A stretch of 64,000 bases of DNA from Geobacillus genomosp. 3 (GCF_000445995.2 NC_022080.4:1922001-1986000); one strand, 5' to 3'; shown: positions 27,076 through 36,789, counted from the stretch's first letter. The notes: generated by a model from the letters alone, not told the origin. A program made the numbers and translations.

Positions 27076-27888
27076 TTATTGAATCGCTCCGCGCATAAGC
27101 CCTTTACGCAATTGTTTCTGGCCAACAAACAACAGCAGCAGTGTCGGCAACATCGCGACGATGGCTGCTGCCATAACGACACCCCAACTGCTGGCAATTT
27201 CCTGTGTCTGCAGTTGCTTGAGCCCGATCTGCACAGTGCGGACACCGTTATCATTTGTGACCAACAGCGGCCATAAATACATATTCCAAGCGTCTAAAAA
27301 ACTGTAAATAGCCAGTGTTACCAAACCCGTTTTTGAAAGCGGCAGCACGATGCGGCAAAAAAAGCGGAAATTCCCGATGCCGGATAACTGTGCCGCCTCG
27401 TACAGTTCGTACGGAATTTGCTTAAATTGTTGGCGCAATAAAAAGATGCCAAACGCCATCGCCCAAAACGGCACAATAAGCCCTATGTAGTGGTTTGTCC
27501 ATCCAAGCGCTTGAATGGTCAAAAAGTTGGGAATCACCGTGGCTTCCCATGGGACGAGCATGGTGGCGATGCAAACATAAAACCACCGATCCCGACCCGG
27601 AAAACGGAGAAACACAAAAGCAAAAGCGGCTAAGCTCGAAACAATAAGGCGTCCTACTGTAATGACCGAAGCAACGAGAAAGCTGTTCCATAGATAACGT
27701 CCGAGCGGTGCTTGCTTAAACGCATCTTCATAATTCGTCCATGCCCACTCCTCAGGCCATACGCGCCCCCCTAAAATAGCCGCCCCATCCATCAAGCTCA
27801 TCAGAAAAGCGTAAGCGATCGGAAACAAAATCACCATCGAACATAAGCATAGTAACGCATAATAAACGGTTGTCCGCACCACTCTCAT
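27076..27888 (-). CDS. ugpE: ABC transporter permease (UgpE-like)
   Basis: A 270-residue permease with six membrane segments and the cytoplasmic EAA loop YELYEAAQLSGIGNFRFFCRIVLPLSK near residue 185. This is the MalG/UgpE side of the heterodimeric channel. ATG overlaps the ugpA stop (ATGA). Confidence 0.88.
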   Translation of the reverse strand: MRVVRTTVYYALLCLCSMVILFPIAYAFLMSLMDGAAILGGRVWPEEWAWTNYEDAFKQAPLGRYLWNSFLVASVITVGRLIVSSLAAFAFVFLRFPGRDRWFYVCIATMLVPWEATVIPNFLTIQALGWTNHYIGLIVPFWAMAFGIFLLRQQFKQIPYELYEAAQLSGIGNFRFFCRIVLPLSKTGLVTLAIYSFLDAWNMYLWPLLVTNDNGVRTVQIGLKQLQTQEIASSWGVVMAAAIVAMLPTLLLLFVGQKQLRKGLMRGAIQ

Positions 27889-28829
27889 TGGTAGTGCACC
27901 TTCCTCTCGGCAAACCGAAACTGCAAAAAGGTGACTAGGGCGATGATCAGAAAGAGCAGCAAGGCTTGCGCGCTCGCGGGCCCGAACTGATAATTGACGA
28001 ATGCCTCCCGGTAAATCGCGTAAACGAACACATTTGTAGCTTCAACTGGACCGCCCTTTGTTAAAAAGTCGATTTGCCCAAATGTTTGCAACGCTTGAAT
28101 GAGTGAAACAGTCGTGACAAAAAACAATGTTGGGGATACAAGAGGCACGGTCACTGTCCACAGCTGACGCCAATAACTCATGCCCATGACGCGGGCACTT
28201 TCGTACAAAGATGGGTCGATGTTTTCCAAACCGGCCAGCAACAACAAAAACGTGAACCCAATATTCATCCAAATCGTCGTCACCGCTACCGCATACAATG
28301 CCGTATCCGGATCAAGGAGCCACGAAACCGGAGTGCCGCCGATTGCGGACAACAGGCGATTGATGACCCCAATCGCCGGATTGTACATAAACATCCAAAT
28401 CACGGAAGCAACTCCCACACTCATTGCCATTGTAGAAGCAAAAATCGTCCGGAAAATCCCGATCCCTTTCCGTTTTTCATGCACAAGCAGCGCCAAACTA
28501 AACGAGATGATGACGGTTGTAGGAACAGTGAACACGGCAAATAAAACCGTTGCCTTGAGGCTGTGCCAAAACGAAGGATCTTGAAGCAAGGCGGCAAAAT
28601 GCGCCAAACCGGCAAATTCTGTCGGCCGCCCTTGATAATCGGTGTGAAATACACTTAAATACACCGTCCTCCCTAACGGATAAAAAAGAAACACGCCAAA
28701 CAGAAGAAGTGAAGGAAGAAGATAGGCCATGCCCTCGAACCACGATTTGATCGCAGCATAGCGCGTTGCCCGCTCTATGCGGGCCGACCATTGTGGCGGT
28801 GGAAAGGCCGGCGAAACACGCTCATTCAT
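27885..28829 (-). CDS. ugpA: ABC transporter permease (UgpA-like)
   Basis: A 314-residue permease with six membrane segments and the EAA loop PSLYESARVMGMSYWRQLWTVTVPLV near residue 215. MalF/UgpA side of the channel. ATG 28829 overlaps the ugpC stop (ATGA). An upstream GTG at 28841 is too close to the AGGAGG. Confidence 0.88.
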   Translation of the reverse strand: MNERVSPAFPPPQWSARIERATRYAAIKSWFEGMAYLLPSLLLFGVFLFYPLGRTVYLSVFHTDYQGRPTEFAGLAHFAALLQDPSFWHSLKATVLFAVFTVPTTVIISFSLALLVHEKRKGIGIFRTIFASTMAMSVGVASVIWMFMYNPAIGVINRLLSAIGGTPVSWLLDPDTALYAVAVTTIWMNIGFTFLLLLAGLENIDPSLYESARVMGMSYWRQLWTVTVPLVSPTLFFVTTVSLIQALQTFGQIDFLTKGGPVEATNVFVYAIYREAFVNYQFGPASAQALLLFLIIALVTFLQFRFAERKVHYQ

Positions 28830-29929
28830 GGGCCGATCCACACCTCCTCCCTTTTGATGGCCGGCGGGCTGATTCGTTCCCCTCGTTCATTAAAAAAGAG
28901 CAGCGCCCGCTCATCAAACGCCAATGACACCATTTCTCCCGGTCTCATGTTCCATTGCCCGTGCCATCGCGCGGTCCAATGGAGATGTTTCGCCAACTCA
29001 AACATTACAATCGTTTCACTGCCAAGCCATTCGATATGGCTGACTTTAGCTGTCATATGTCCTTCCCCGAGTTCCGCCTGACGAATATGTTCCGGCCGGA
29101 TTCCTACAATCACCCGTTCCGCCTTTGGCAGGGGACGGCGCTCGAGGCGAATCGGCCGTTCGCCTTGCAATAAAAGGGAATGTTCGAGCACATACGCGTC
29201 CGTTAAATTCATCGGCGGTGTTCCGATAAACGAGGCCACAAATGTATTATCAGGGCTATTGTATACATCAAGTGGACTGCCAATCTGCTGCGGACGGCCG
29301 TCATGCAAAATCATCATCCGATCCGCCATTGTCATCGCTTCTGTTTGATCGTGAGTGACATAAATAACGGTCATGCCGAGCTGACGCTGCAAACGGCGAA
29401 GCTCACTCCGCATTTTCGCCCGCAGTTTGGCATCTAAATTGGAAAGTGGCTCATCCATTAAACATAGCGGCGTCCCCGCAACGATCGCTCGTCCTAGGGC
29501 GACGCGCTGACGTTGTCCTCCCGATAATTCCCTCGGCTTCCGTTGCAACACATCCGTCAGCCCGAGCATTTCCGCCGCTTCCAGGCAACGTTTTAGTTGT
29601 TCCTCTTTCGGCACTCTTTGCGCCTGCAGGGCAAGGCGCATATTTTGCTCCACGGTCAAATGCGGATATAACGCGTAGTTTTGAAAGACCATCGATAATC
29701 GGCGGGCGTGAGGGGGCCAATCGTTCGCCACTTGTCCATCAATCACCACGTATCCCGATGTCAGCGACTCAAGACCCGCGATCAGCCGCAAAATCGTGCT
29801 TTTGCCACATCCAGACGGGCCGACAAGAACAAAAAATTCCCCTGATTCAATCGCAACATCCACATTCTCGACCACGTTTTTTTGGCCATCATACGACTTC
29901 GTCGCCTCAACCAACTCTAGAAATGCCAT
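28826..29929 (-). CDS. ugpC: ABC transporter ATP-binding protein (UgpC/MsmX type)
   Basis: A 367-residue ATPase. Walker A GPSGCGKST near residue 37, signature LSGGQRQRVALGRA near 136, Walker B LCLMDEPLSNLD near 154, switch His in VTHDQTEAMTMADR. A C-terminal TOBE/MOI regulatory domain includes VGIRPEHIRQAE. It energises the UgpAE permease. ATG 29929 follows GGGAGGAG; a longer frame to 29998 has none. First gene of the operon, downstream of Pho-box-like repeats. Confidence 0.9.
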   Translation of the reverse strand: MAFLELVEATKSYDGQKNVVENVDVAIESGEFFVLVGPSGCGKSTILRLIAGLESLTSGYVVIDGQVANDWPPHARRLSMVFQNYALYPHLTVEQNMRLALQAQRVPKEEQLKRCLEAAEMLGLTDVLQRKPRELSGGQRQRVALGRAIVAGTPLCLMDEPLSNLDAKLRAKMRSELRRLQRQLGMTVIYVTHDQTEAMTMADRMMILHDGRPQQIGSPLDVYNSPDNTFVASFIGTPPMNLTDAYVLEHSLLLQGERPIRLERRPLPKAERVIVGIRPEHIRQAELGEGHMTAKVSHIEWLGSETIVMFELAKHLHWTARWHGQWNMRPGEMVSLAFDERALLFFNERGERISPPAIKREEVWIGP

Positions 29930-30009
29930 CCACTTTTCTCCTCCCTCCCCTTTTCTATTCCACTGTAACGTATTTTTGTAAATACTATCTAAAGTCATTT
30001 TTTGATTTG

Positions 30010-30026
30010 TGTAAATATTCTGTTAA
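30010..30026 (-). promoter_or_regulatory. Pho-box-like tandem repeat upstream of ugpC
   Basis: On the minus strand TTAACA (30021-30026), 5 bases, TTTACA (30010-30015), matching the TT(A/C/T)ACA-N5 direct repeat bound by Bacillus PhoP. A second pair (TTTACA 29977-29982, GTTACA 29964-29969) has 7-base spacing. Confidence 0.45.
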
Positions 30027-30028
30027 GT

Positions 30029-30062
30029 AAAAAAAAAAAAAACGCCCTGCCCGCGCAGAACG
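30029..30062 (-). terminator. Terminator of the POT transporter gene
   Basis: A GC-rich stem (ACG-TTCTGC with GCAGGG-CGT, two GU pairs) followed by twelve T on the minus strand. Confidence 0.8.
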
Positions 30063-30130
30063 TCTTAACCACAACATGACACTTTTTGATTCATTCGTTT
30101 TCTCTTCCAAGACAAAGGGCAGCCGATGGA

Positions 30131-31621
30131 TTAGCGTACACCCTTCATCAGCCGCTGAATAGCCGGAGCGAGCGCAAACAAGATGATGCTCAACACAAGC
30201 GCCGCCCCACCGATCGTGCCGAAATAGGCCGTTTCATTTTCCGGCGTATAGAAGCGGACGAGCTGGGCGTTGATCGCCTGCGCCGCGGCGTTCGATAAAA
30301 ACCAAAGGCTCATCGTTTGCGCCGAGAAAGCAGCAGGCGCGAGTTTCGTCGTCGCCGACAGGCCGACCGGTGACAGGCAAAGCTCGCCGAGAACCACGAT
30401 CAAATAGCTTAACACGAGCCAAATCGGATGGACGAGCTCTCCGCCGCTCAAGTAGCCCGGCACTAAAATAACGATGAACGACAAACCGGCAAACAACAAG
30501 CCGAGGGCGAATTTTTGCGGGATCGTCGGCTGGCGTTTGCCAAGCTTCACCCACATCCAGGCGAACACCGGCGCTAAGAGGATGATAAACAGCGGGTTCA
30601 GCGATTGGAACCAAGCCGGTGAAAGGTGAATGCCGGCGACATCCAACTGCGTCCGTTTATCCGCATAGTTCGCCAAAATCGTTGACCCTTGTTCTTGGAT
30701 GGCCCAAAACATCGCCGATGCGACAAACAGCGGAATGTACGCGATGACGCGCGACCGCTCCTCCGCCGTTGTTTTCGGGCTGCGGTACATGACGACAAAA
30801 TAAATGATCGGAATGATAATGCCTAAGACGCCGACAAGGGAAATAAACGTTTCAACAGTAAACAAGCCGTTTGGAATCAAGATCGCAAGCAGGATGGCAA
30901 TGACAACGGCCGCGGCCGCCACGATCGCGGCGGTTTTTTTCTTTTCATCCGGCGTCAGCGGGTTCGGTACATACGTCCCGGCCAACCCCAAGTTTTTCTT
31001 TCTTGTCGCCACAAACACAACAAGTCCGAGAAACATCCCGACAGCGGCAAGGCCGAAACCGAGGTGGAAGTTATACTTCATCCCCGCCGTCCCGACAATA
31101 AGCGGAGCCAAAAACGCCCCTAAGTTAATGCCCATGTAAAAAATGCTGAACCCGGCATCGCGGCGGTCATCACCCGGCTGATACATATCGCCGACAATGC
31201 TTGAAACGTTCGGTTTCAACAACCCCGTTCCAAGAACGATCAGCGCCATCGACATAAACAGCGCCGTCGCCCCGCCAGGGATCGCCAATGCGATATGGCC
31301 GGCCATAATGAGAATGCCGCCATAAAAGACAGCCCGTGACGTTCCGAACACCCGGTCAGCGAGCCAGCCGCCGATGATGCCGGACATGTACACAAGCGCC
31401 CCGTAAATCGACATGATCGCAAGCGCCAAATGTTCGTCAAGGCCGAGCCCGCCTTTCGACACTTCATAATACATGTAGTACACCAAAATGGCGCGCATCC
31501 CATAGTACGAGAAGCGCTCCCAAAACTCCGTGAAAAAGAGCGTGAACAACCCTTTCGGATGACCGAAAAAGCCGCGTTGAGGAACGCTGGAAGCGATTTC
31601 TTGCTTATCGATTGGTGACAT
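30131..31621 (-). CDS. dtpT: POT family proton-coupled di/tripeptide transporter
   Basis: A 496-residue membrane protein with about 14 hydrophobic segments. The PTR2 signature FFTEFWERFSYYGMRAILVYY (ExxER type) is at residues 27-47. Later it has GGWLADRVFG and FYMGINLGAFLAPLIVG. It imports short peptides with protons. ATG 31621 follows AAAGGAGGG; the frame extends to 31708 but would cover the promoter. Confidence 0.92.
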   Translation of the reverse strand: MSPIDKQEIASSVPQRGFFGHPKGLFTLFFTEFWERFSYYGMRAILVYYMYYEVSKGGLGLDEHLALAIMSIYGALVYMSGIIGGWLADRVFGTSRAVFYGGILIMAGHIALAIPGGATALFMSMALIVLGTGLLKPNVSSIVGDMYQPGDDRRDAGFSIFYMGINLGAFLAPLIVGTAGMKYNFHLGFGLAAVGMFLGLVVFVATRKKNLGLAGTYVPNPLTPDEKKKTAAIVAAAAVVIAILLAILIPNGLFTVETFISLVGVLGIIIPIIYFVVMYRSPKTTAEERSRVIAYIPLFVASAMFWAIQEQGSTILANYADKRTQLDVAGIHLSPAWFQSLNPLFIILLAPVFAWMWVKLGKRQPTIPQKFALGLLFAGLSFIVILVPGYLSGGELVHPIWLVLSYLIVVLGELCLSPVGLSATTKLAPAAFSAQTMSLWFLSNAAAQAINAQLVRFYTPENETAYFGTIGGAALVLSIILFALAPAIQRLMKGVR

Positions 31622-31648
31622 GACAAACCCTCCTTTAATTCTTTTACT

Positions 31649-31677
31649 ATAATAATTTATTATGTTTGTATTGTCAA
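31649..31677 (-). promoter_or_regulatory. Sigma-A promoter of dtpT
   Basis: Minus-strand TTGACA (31672-31677), 17-base spacer, TATTAT (31649-31654). Confidence 0.7.
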
Positions 31678-31699
31678 AAAAATTTTCTATATTCCTTAG

Positions 31700-32159
31700 A
31701 ATAGACATTGTTTAGTTACAAAAATTGAACGTCGTTATATTTTTTCTGAATAATATAATTTCACCAAAAATGGCCACTATTTTGACTGAATTTACCTGCA
31801 ACCTTACTGGGGGATCTGTCGAGGTGGGCTTGTCTGACCGGTTGCAACAGAGCGGGGACGCCCGACAGGCGGCGGACTATCTCCGACCGGGGCAACAAAC
31901 TATTGAAAGGCAGCGGGATCAACGAACGGTTTCCTAGTTTGGCAGATCCGCGCAGAGTGTGCGGTCCTGATGCGCATTTCGCTGGCCCGAACGCATGACA
32001 AAGCGCCCGACAAACGGGCGCTCCGTGCATTGGCCTCGGAAAACAGGCATCAGTTATGCCTTTTGATAAGTTCTTTCCAGCTGTTGATGCCCCGCTCGAC
32101 AACGCAGAGATGGGTGGTTTTCGCCAACTCCATTGTTACATGCATCGACGAACGGACCG
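31700..32159. other. Gene-free interval with one hairpin
   Basis: The only clear structure is AGCGCCCG/CGGGCGCT (32002-32022) with a 5-base loop, possibly the terminator of the YqcI/YcgG gene on the minus strand. A 27-codon minus-strand frame (32050-32133) lacks a ribosome binding site and may be a gene remnant. Confidence 0.5.
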
Positions 32160-32903
32160 TTACGGAGGATTGGACGAACTCGCCCGCTGAAACGGGCACG
32201 CCGGCAACGATGTCTCGTCATCGCGCAAAAAATATTGTTTCCATTCATAGTTGTCCGGATTTCCATAGCTGTTCAAGTCCGGATGGACCGGAGCCGTGTC
32301 GTACCGGCCGAGCCGCTCGCGGATGCGTTGCTTTATTTTCTCCGCCTTGACGGGTTCGGCATAAAACTGTTCAAGCACCCACCTCGGTGTCGCCGCCAAC
32401 ATAAACCATGGAAAATGACGGCTTTGTCGCTTGCGGTGCGCCGGGGTGGCACAGTACATAAAAAACCGTTCGCGATGAAAACAAAATTCCCAAAGCGGGT
32501 CATTCGGGTCAAGCGGGACAACGTCCAACCACCCCCTCACATCTAGCGCACTCGTTTGACGAAGCAGCTGCCAAAACAGCTCCTCAAACTGGGCAACCGT
32601 ATAACCGTCCGCCAATTCGGCCGGCGTGTCGAAAAAAACGACAAGCGCGGCATCATTTCCGATTTGGCGGGATGTTTCGGCAAATTCGGCCAGAAGCGCG
32701 GCCAACTCTTGCGCCGCCGTCTCGCTGCGCGGATCGCTGGCAAACCCGTAGCGCAGATCGTCCAATGCGTACGCCTGCACCGCCGGAATGCACGGAAACA
32801 GCCGGCTTCGGTCAGCCATTTTAGCCGCAAAGGCGGACATCGCCTCCCGCTGCCATGGCAGCCAATGTTCCTGGTTTGCTTGTCGACTGAATAGTTGCAC
32901 CAT
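32160..32903 (-). CDS. YqcI/YcgG family protein
   Basis: A 247-residue protein with FPCIPAVQAYALDDLRYGF near residue 35 and PLDPNDPLWEFCFHRERFFMYCATPAHRKRQSRHFPWFML near 140-180, the conserved core of YqcI/YcgG. Some family members are heme-dependent N-oxygenases; most, including this one, have no known function. ATG 32903 is preceded by GGGGGATTGGGAG. No operon partner. Confidence 0.75.
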   Translation of the reverse strand: MVQLFSRQANQEHWLPWQREAMSAFAAKMADRSRLFPCIPAVQAYALDDLRYGFASDPRSETAAQELAALLAEFAETSRQIGNDAALVVFFDTPAELADGYTVAQFEELFWQLLRQTSALDVRGWLDVVPLDPNDPLWEFCFHRERFFMYCATPAHRKRQSRHFPWFMLAATPRWVLEQFYAEPVKAEKIKQRIRERLGRYDTAPVHPDLNSYGNPDNYEWKQYFLRDDETSLPACPFQRASSSNPP

Positions 32904-33084
32904 CTCCCAATCCCCCTTAGTGCCGTTACATTGTATTCGCACAAAGGGGAAATGGGTGAATGTCCGCCGTTGAAATGTTTCATGATCCGTTACAACCGCA
33001 GCATGAAAAGCCGCAAAGGCCAAAGCTTCACATCCCGCGCTTTCGTCAGTCCTCTCCTGCAGACAAAATTTTCTGTATATGCAG

Positions 33085-33099
33085 ATAATATGGTATACT
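33085..33099 (+). promoter_or_regulatory. Extended -10 promoter of the gamma carbonic anhydrase gene
   Basis: TGGTATACT gives a TGn-TATACT extended -10 (TATACT 33094-33099). The -35 region is weak. Confidence 0.45.
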
Positions 33100-33139
33100 T
33101 ATGATGGCCACAACAACATATGTCAGGGGAGGATGAATA

Positions 33140-33664
33140 ATGCTGCATCCATATAACGGAAAACGTCCAAATGTTCATGAAACGGCCTTTATCGCACCAG
33201 GGGCTCATCTCATCGGCGATGTCACCGTCGGCCCGGAATCGACAATCTGGTTTAACGCTGTCTTGCGCGGGGATGAAGGACCGATTACGATCGGCGCCCG
33301 CACGAGCATTCAAGACAATACGACCTGCCATTTGTACGAAGGATCGCCGCTTGTCGTCGAGGATGAAGTAACCGTTGGGCATAACGTTGTCCTTCACGGC
33401 TGCACGATCCGCAAACGGTCGATCATCGGCATGGGGTCGACCATTTTGGACGGGGCTGAAATTGGTGAAGAGTGCATCATCGGCGCCAACACCCTCATTC
33501 CGTCCGGCAAAAAAATTCCGCCGCGTTCGCTCGTTGTCGGCTCGCCCGGAAAAGTGGTGCGCGAGCTGACGGACAAAGACCTTGCGCTTATTCAGCTGTC
33601 GATTGATACATACGTGCAAAAAGGAAAAGAGTATCGCAAACAGCTGGACAATCATCAATCATAG
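33140..33664 (+). CDS. Gamma-class carbonic anhydrase-like hexapeptide-repeat protein
   Basis: A 174-residue left-handed beta-helix. Hexapeptide turns run from residue 15 (FIAPGAHLIGDVTVGPES) to 130. Metal-type His residues occur in NTTCHLYEG and VGHNVVLHGC. Relatives are YrdA, CaiE and PaaY; PaaY is a thioesterase that serves the phenylacetate pathway in proteobacteria. Here it lies 0.2 kb from the phenylalanine module but in opposite orientation, so a link is only suggestive. GGGGAGGATG precedes the ATG. Confidence 0.85.
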   Translation: MLHPYNGKRPNVHETAFIAPGAHLIGDVTVGPESTIWFNAVLRGDEGPITIGARTSIQDNTTCHLYEGSPLVVEDEVTVGHNVVLHGCTIRKRSIIGMGSTILDGAEIGEECIIGANTLIPSGKKIPPRSLVVGSPGKVVRELTDKDLALIQLSIDTYVQKGKEYRKQLDNHQS

Positions 33665-33700
33665 CGCCTACAAAGCCGCTAGTGGCAGCTATCTCCACGC

Positions 33701-33735
33701 AAAAAAGAGCCAGCCGAAGGGCATGGCTCTTTTTT
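33701..33735. terminator. Bidirectional terminator between carbonic anhydrase and E1 beta genes
   Basis: A 12-bp stem AAAAAAGAGCCA/TGGCTCTTTTTT with an 11-base loop between convergent genes. Confidence 0.9.
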
Positions 33736-33892
33736 CCGATTCCGGGCCATTGCATTCCATGCACGCGCAGCAGCAGGAGGGTGGCAAACGGAACGTGCCG
33801 CTTTTCTGCCGTGCGTTGCAAGTTGGGGAACGTGGAACGCTGACCCTTCACTTCTGCGAACAGCCGCTCCATGAAGAGGGAATCCAGTTTCG

Positions 33893-34891
33893 TCAGAAGT
33901 TCATCACGTTTTCAATCGCATGCAAAACGCGCGCCGGCGTTGGCACGTAATCGTCTTCATAGGCGAAAAACGGCACCGGGACGTCAAATCCTGTCACCCG
34001 TTCCGCCGGCGCTTTTTGATAGAAAAACGACGTGTCGTTGATGACGGCCAAAATGTCATTGGCCAGCCCGCCTGTCGCATGGGCTTCCTGAACGATCACC
34101 GTTCTTCCCGTCTTTTGCACCGACTCGGCGATCAAGTCTTTATCCAGCGGATAAAGGGTGCGCAAGTCGATGACATCCGCATCAATCCCTTTTTTCTCCG
34201 CCTCTTCCGCCGCTTTCATGGCGACCGGCACCATGGCGCCCCACGCAATGACGGTCACATCGTCCCCTTCGCGCCGCTTTTTTCCTTTGCCGATATCAAT
34301 CGTATATTTCCCTTCCGGAACGTCCTCGCGAAACGCCCGATAGCTGCGCATCGGTTCCAAAAAGAGGACGGGGTCCGGATCTTCAATCGCTGCAATCAGC
34401 AACCCTTTGGCATCATACGGCGATGCAGGACAGACGACTTTCATCCCCGGCATATGGGTAAACAGCGCTTCCGTGCTCTCCGAATGAATTTCCGGAGCCC
34501 TTACTCCTGCACCGTACGGGGCGCGGATGACCAACGGCACGGTAAAATGCCCTCTCGTCCGCGCCCGCATGCGCGCCGCGTGGGTCATGATTTGTTCATA
34601 GGCGGGGTAAATGAACCCTAAAAACTGAATTTCGACAACCGGGCGAAACCCGCCAAGCGCCATTCCGATCGCCGCGCCCGTAAATCCGGCTTCACTTAAT
34701 GGCGTGTCGATTACCCGCTGCCCGCCAAATTCCTCAAACAATCCGTCAGTGGCGCGGAACACACCGCCGTTTTTCCCGATATCTTCCCCGAGCAGAATGA
34801 CATCTTCACGCTCTTGTAACATCGTGCGCAACGCATCGTTGACCGCTTGCACAAGCGTAAGCGTCTTCGTGCCCACTTTTGTCGTCATCAT
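33893..34891 (-). CDS. 2-oxoacid dehydrogenase E1 component, beta subunit
   Basis: A 332-residue E1-beta. It has LLGEDIGKNGGVFRATDGL near 36, DTPLSEAGFTGAAIGMALGG near 62, EPMRSYR, and the C-terminal VPFFAYEDDYVPTP. With the alpha subunit and thiamine diphosphate it decarboxylates a 2-oxoacid and passes the acyl group to a lipoyl-E2. No E2 or E3 gene follows, so it must share those from another complex. Downstream of an aromatic amino acid-type transporter and phenylalanine dehydrogenase, phenylpyruvate is a reasonable substrate (inference). Confidence 0.85.
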   Translation of the reverse strand: MMTTKVGTKTLTLVQAVNDALRTMLQEREDVILLGEDIGKNGGVFRATDGLFEEFGGQRVIDTPLSEAGFTGAAIGMALGGFRPVVEIQFLGFIYPAYEQIMTHAARMRARTRGHFTVPLVIRAPYGAGVRAPEIHSESTEALFTHMPGMKVVCPASPYDAKGLLIAAIEDPDPVLFLEPMRSYRAFREDVPEGKYTIDIGKGKKRREGDDVTVIAWGAMVPVAMKAAEEAEKKGIDADVIDLRTLYPLDKDLIAESVQKTGRTVIVQEAHATGGLANDILAVINDTSFFYQKAPAERVTGFDVPVPFFAYEDDYVPTPARVLHAIENVMNF

Positions 34892-35955
34892 TCCATCCCC
34901 CGCTTCCACTGAAGATACGCTTCTTTCTGTTCCGCAATCGTCCATGTCGGCTGTGCGAATACAAAATCAAACATATCCGACACGTTCGCTTTTGGATAGC
35001 GCTCCATGTCCGCCACCGCCCGCTCGATTTCAGCGTTCACTTCCTCTTGCACGCGGTTCGCCCACTTTTCATCCCACCAGCCTTCTCGCTGCATAAAGCG
35101 CTCGATCCGCTTGATCGGGTCGGCTGTTTCGCGCCGCTTCTTGCTCTCTTCTTGGTCGCGGTATCGTGATGGGTCATCGGACGTCGTATGAGCGCCATAC
35201 CGCCATGTCACCGCTTCGATTAACGTCGGCCCTCCTCCGTTTCTCGCCCGCTCGAGCGCCTCTGCCGTTTTGAAATACACGACAAACACGTCATTCCCAT
35301 CGATGCGGATGCCGGGAATATCGTAGGCCAGCGCCTTTTGGGCAATCGTTTTCGTCTTCATCTGGCGGGTGATCGGGACGGAGATCGCGTATTGGTTGTT
35401 TTGGTTGAAAAAGACAACCGGCGAGTTGAAAACGCTTGCAAAATTCAACCCTTCATGAAAATCCCCTTCCGATGTCGCGCCGTCGCCGAAGTACACAATG
35501 ACCGCATGGTTCGTTCCCTTCCACATTTCCGCACATGCTGCCCCCGCTGCTTGAGGAAGCTGGGTGGCGATCGGGACGCTTGGCGGCACAATCTTTTTCC
35601 CTTCAGGCGGAACACATCCTTCCGTCCGCCCTTTCCAATACAACAAAGTTGTCGTTAACGACCGGCCGAACGTTACCATCGCTCCATGATCGCGGTAGGT
35701 CGGAAACATCCAATCGCCGTCGTGAAGGGCCAGCGCGCTTCCAACTTGGCACGCCTCTTGCCCCTCGTACGGCACATACGTCCCGATGCGGCCTTGCCGT
35801 TGGAGACTGACACATTTTCGGTCAAACGTTCTCGTGCGAATGAGATGGCGATAAATCGTCATCGTCCATTCTTTCGTGATTCGTTCACGATACTCAGGCC
35901 GCACGATCGCTCCTTCTTCATTCAGTACTTGCACAATCGGGAAATCACGTTCCAT
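34888..35955 (-). CDS. 2-oxoacid dehydrogenase E1 component, alpha subunit
   Basis: A 355-residue E1-alpha of the PdhA branch. The ThDP-binding motif is GDGATSEGDFHEGLNFASVF to FFNQNN near 170-200, and the phosphorylation-loop-like RYGAHTTSDDPSRYR is near 270. ATG 35955 has GGAGAGGAG upstream. The stop overlaps the beta subunit start (ATGA), so the two are made 1:1. This is a paralogue of the main pyruvate dehydrogenase rather than the core copy, because E2 and E3 are missing. Confidence 0.85.
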   Translation of the reverse strand: MERDFPIVQVLNEEGAIVRPEYRERITKEWTMTIYRHLIRTRTFDRKCVSLQRQGRIGTYVPYEGQEACQVGSALALHDGDWMFPTYRDHGAMVTFGRSLTTTLLYWKGRTEGCVPPEGKKIVPPSVPIATQLPQAAGAACAEMWKGTNHAVIVYFGDGATSEGDFHEGLNFASVFNSPVVFFNQNNQYAISVPITRQMKTKTIAQKALAYDIPGIRIDGNDVFVVYFKTAEALERARNGGGPTLIEAVTWRYGAHTTSDDPSRYRDQEESKKRRETADPIKRIERFMQREGWWDEKWANRVQEEVNAEIERAVADMERYPKANVSDMFDFVFAQPTWTIAEQKEAYLQWKRGME

Positions 35956-35994
35956 GCCTTCGCTCCTCTCCATCGTATTTTAATGGCTCATCGG

Positions 35995-36789
35995 TCAGCT
36001 CAATACCGCCCGATCGCTCATGAGCTGTTCCCCGCGAATGCGTCGGAATTCCGCGAGCAATGTTTCCACCGTTAATCGTTTCTTTTCGGCTTCATCCACT
36101 TCCAAAATGATTTGTCCTTTGTCCATCATGATCAGGCGGTTCCCTAACTCGATCGCCTGCTGCATGTTATGGGTGACCATCAACGTCGTCAATCGATATC
36201 GCCCTACAATCTCTTTTGTTAAGTTGGTGATCAACTCCGCCCTAGCTGGGTCGAGGGCCGCTGTATGTTCATCAAGCAGCAAAATGGCAGGTTCAGTAAA
36301 TGTCGCCATCAGCAATGACAACGCCTGCCGCTCGCCGCCTGAGAGCAAGCCGACTTTCGCCTGAAGACGGTCTTCTAAGCCGAGATGAAGCGTCGCGAGC
36401 AACTCGCGAAACTCATCGCGCCGTTTTTTCGTCACCCCGCGGCGGAGCGTGCGCTTTTGATTCCGGGCGTACGCCATCGCTAAATTTTCCTCAATCGTCA
36501 TGTTCGGCGCCGTTCCCGCCATCGGGTCTTGAAACACCCTGCCGATATAGCGGGAGCGGACGTATTCCGGCATCATCGTGACATCTCGGCCGTCAATCCA
36601 AATCGTTCCTTCATCGGGAAACAACACCCCGGAAATCACATTCATCAACGTCGATTTGCCTGCGCCGTTGCTGCCGATCACGGTGACAAAATCGCCTTTT
36701 TGCAGCGTTAAGTGAATGTGTTGAAGGGCGATTTTTTCATCCGGCGTTCCCTCATGAAACACTTTACAAATCCGATTTAACTGCAACAT
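35995..36789 (-). CDS. ABC transporter ATP-binding protein, TrpZ-like
   Basis: A 264-residue ATPase with Walker A GSNGAGKST near 40, signature LLSGGERQALSLLMAT near 148, Walker B ILLLDEHTAALDP near 168, and the switch His in VTHNMQQAIELG. The DEHTAALDP variant is typical of the ABC systems paired with SBP family PF04392 (tryptophan/tyrosine-type uptake). Overlaps the permease stop by 26 bases. Confidence 0.85.
   Translation of the reverse strand: MLQLNRICKVFHEGTPDEKIALQHIHLTLQKGDFVTVIGSNGAGKSTLMNVISGVLFPDEGTIWIDGRDVTMMPEYVRSRYIGRVFQDPMAGTAPNMTIEENLAMAYARNQKRTLRRGVTKKRRDEFRELLATLHLGLEDRLQAKVGLLSGGERQALSLLMATFTEPAILLLDEHTAALDPARAELITNLTKEIVGRYRLTTLMVTHNMQQAIELGNRLIMMDKGQIILEVDEAEKKRLTVETLLAEFRRIRGEQLMSDRAVLS

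Noticed and set aside
32050..32133. 27-codon minus-strand ORF
   Set aside because: No ribosome binding site and no recognisable relatives; kept only as a note in the intergenic entry.
33920..34621. 233-codon plus-strand frame
   Set aside because: Shadow of the E1 beta gene; the coding strand shows clear family motifs.
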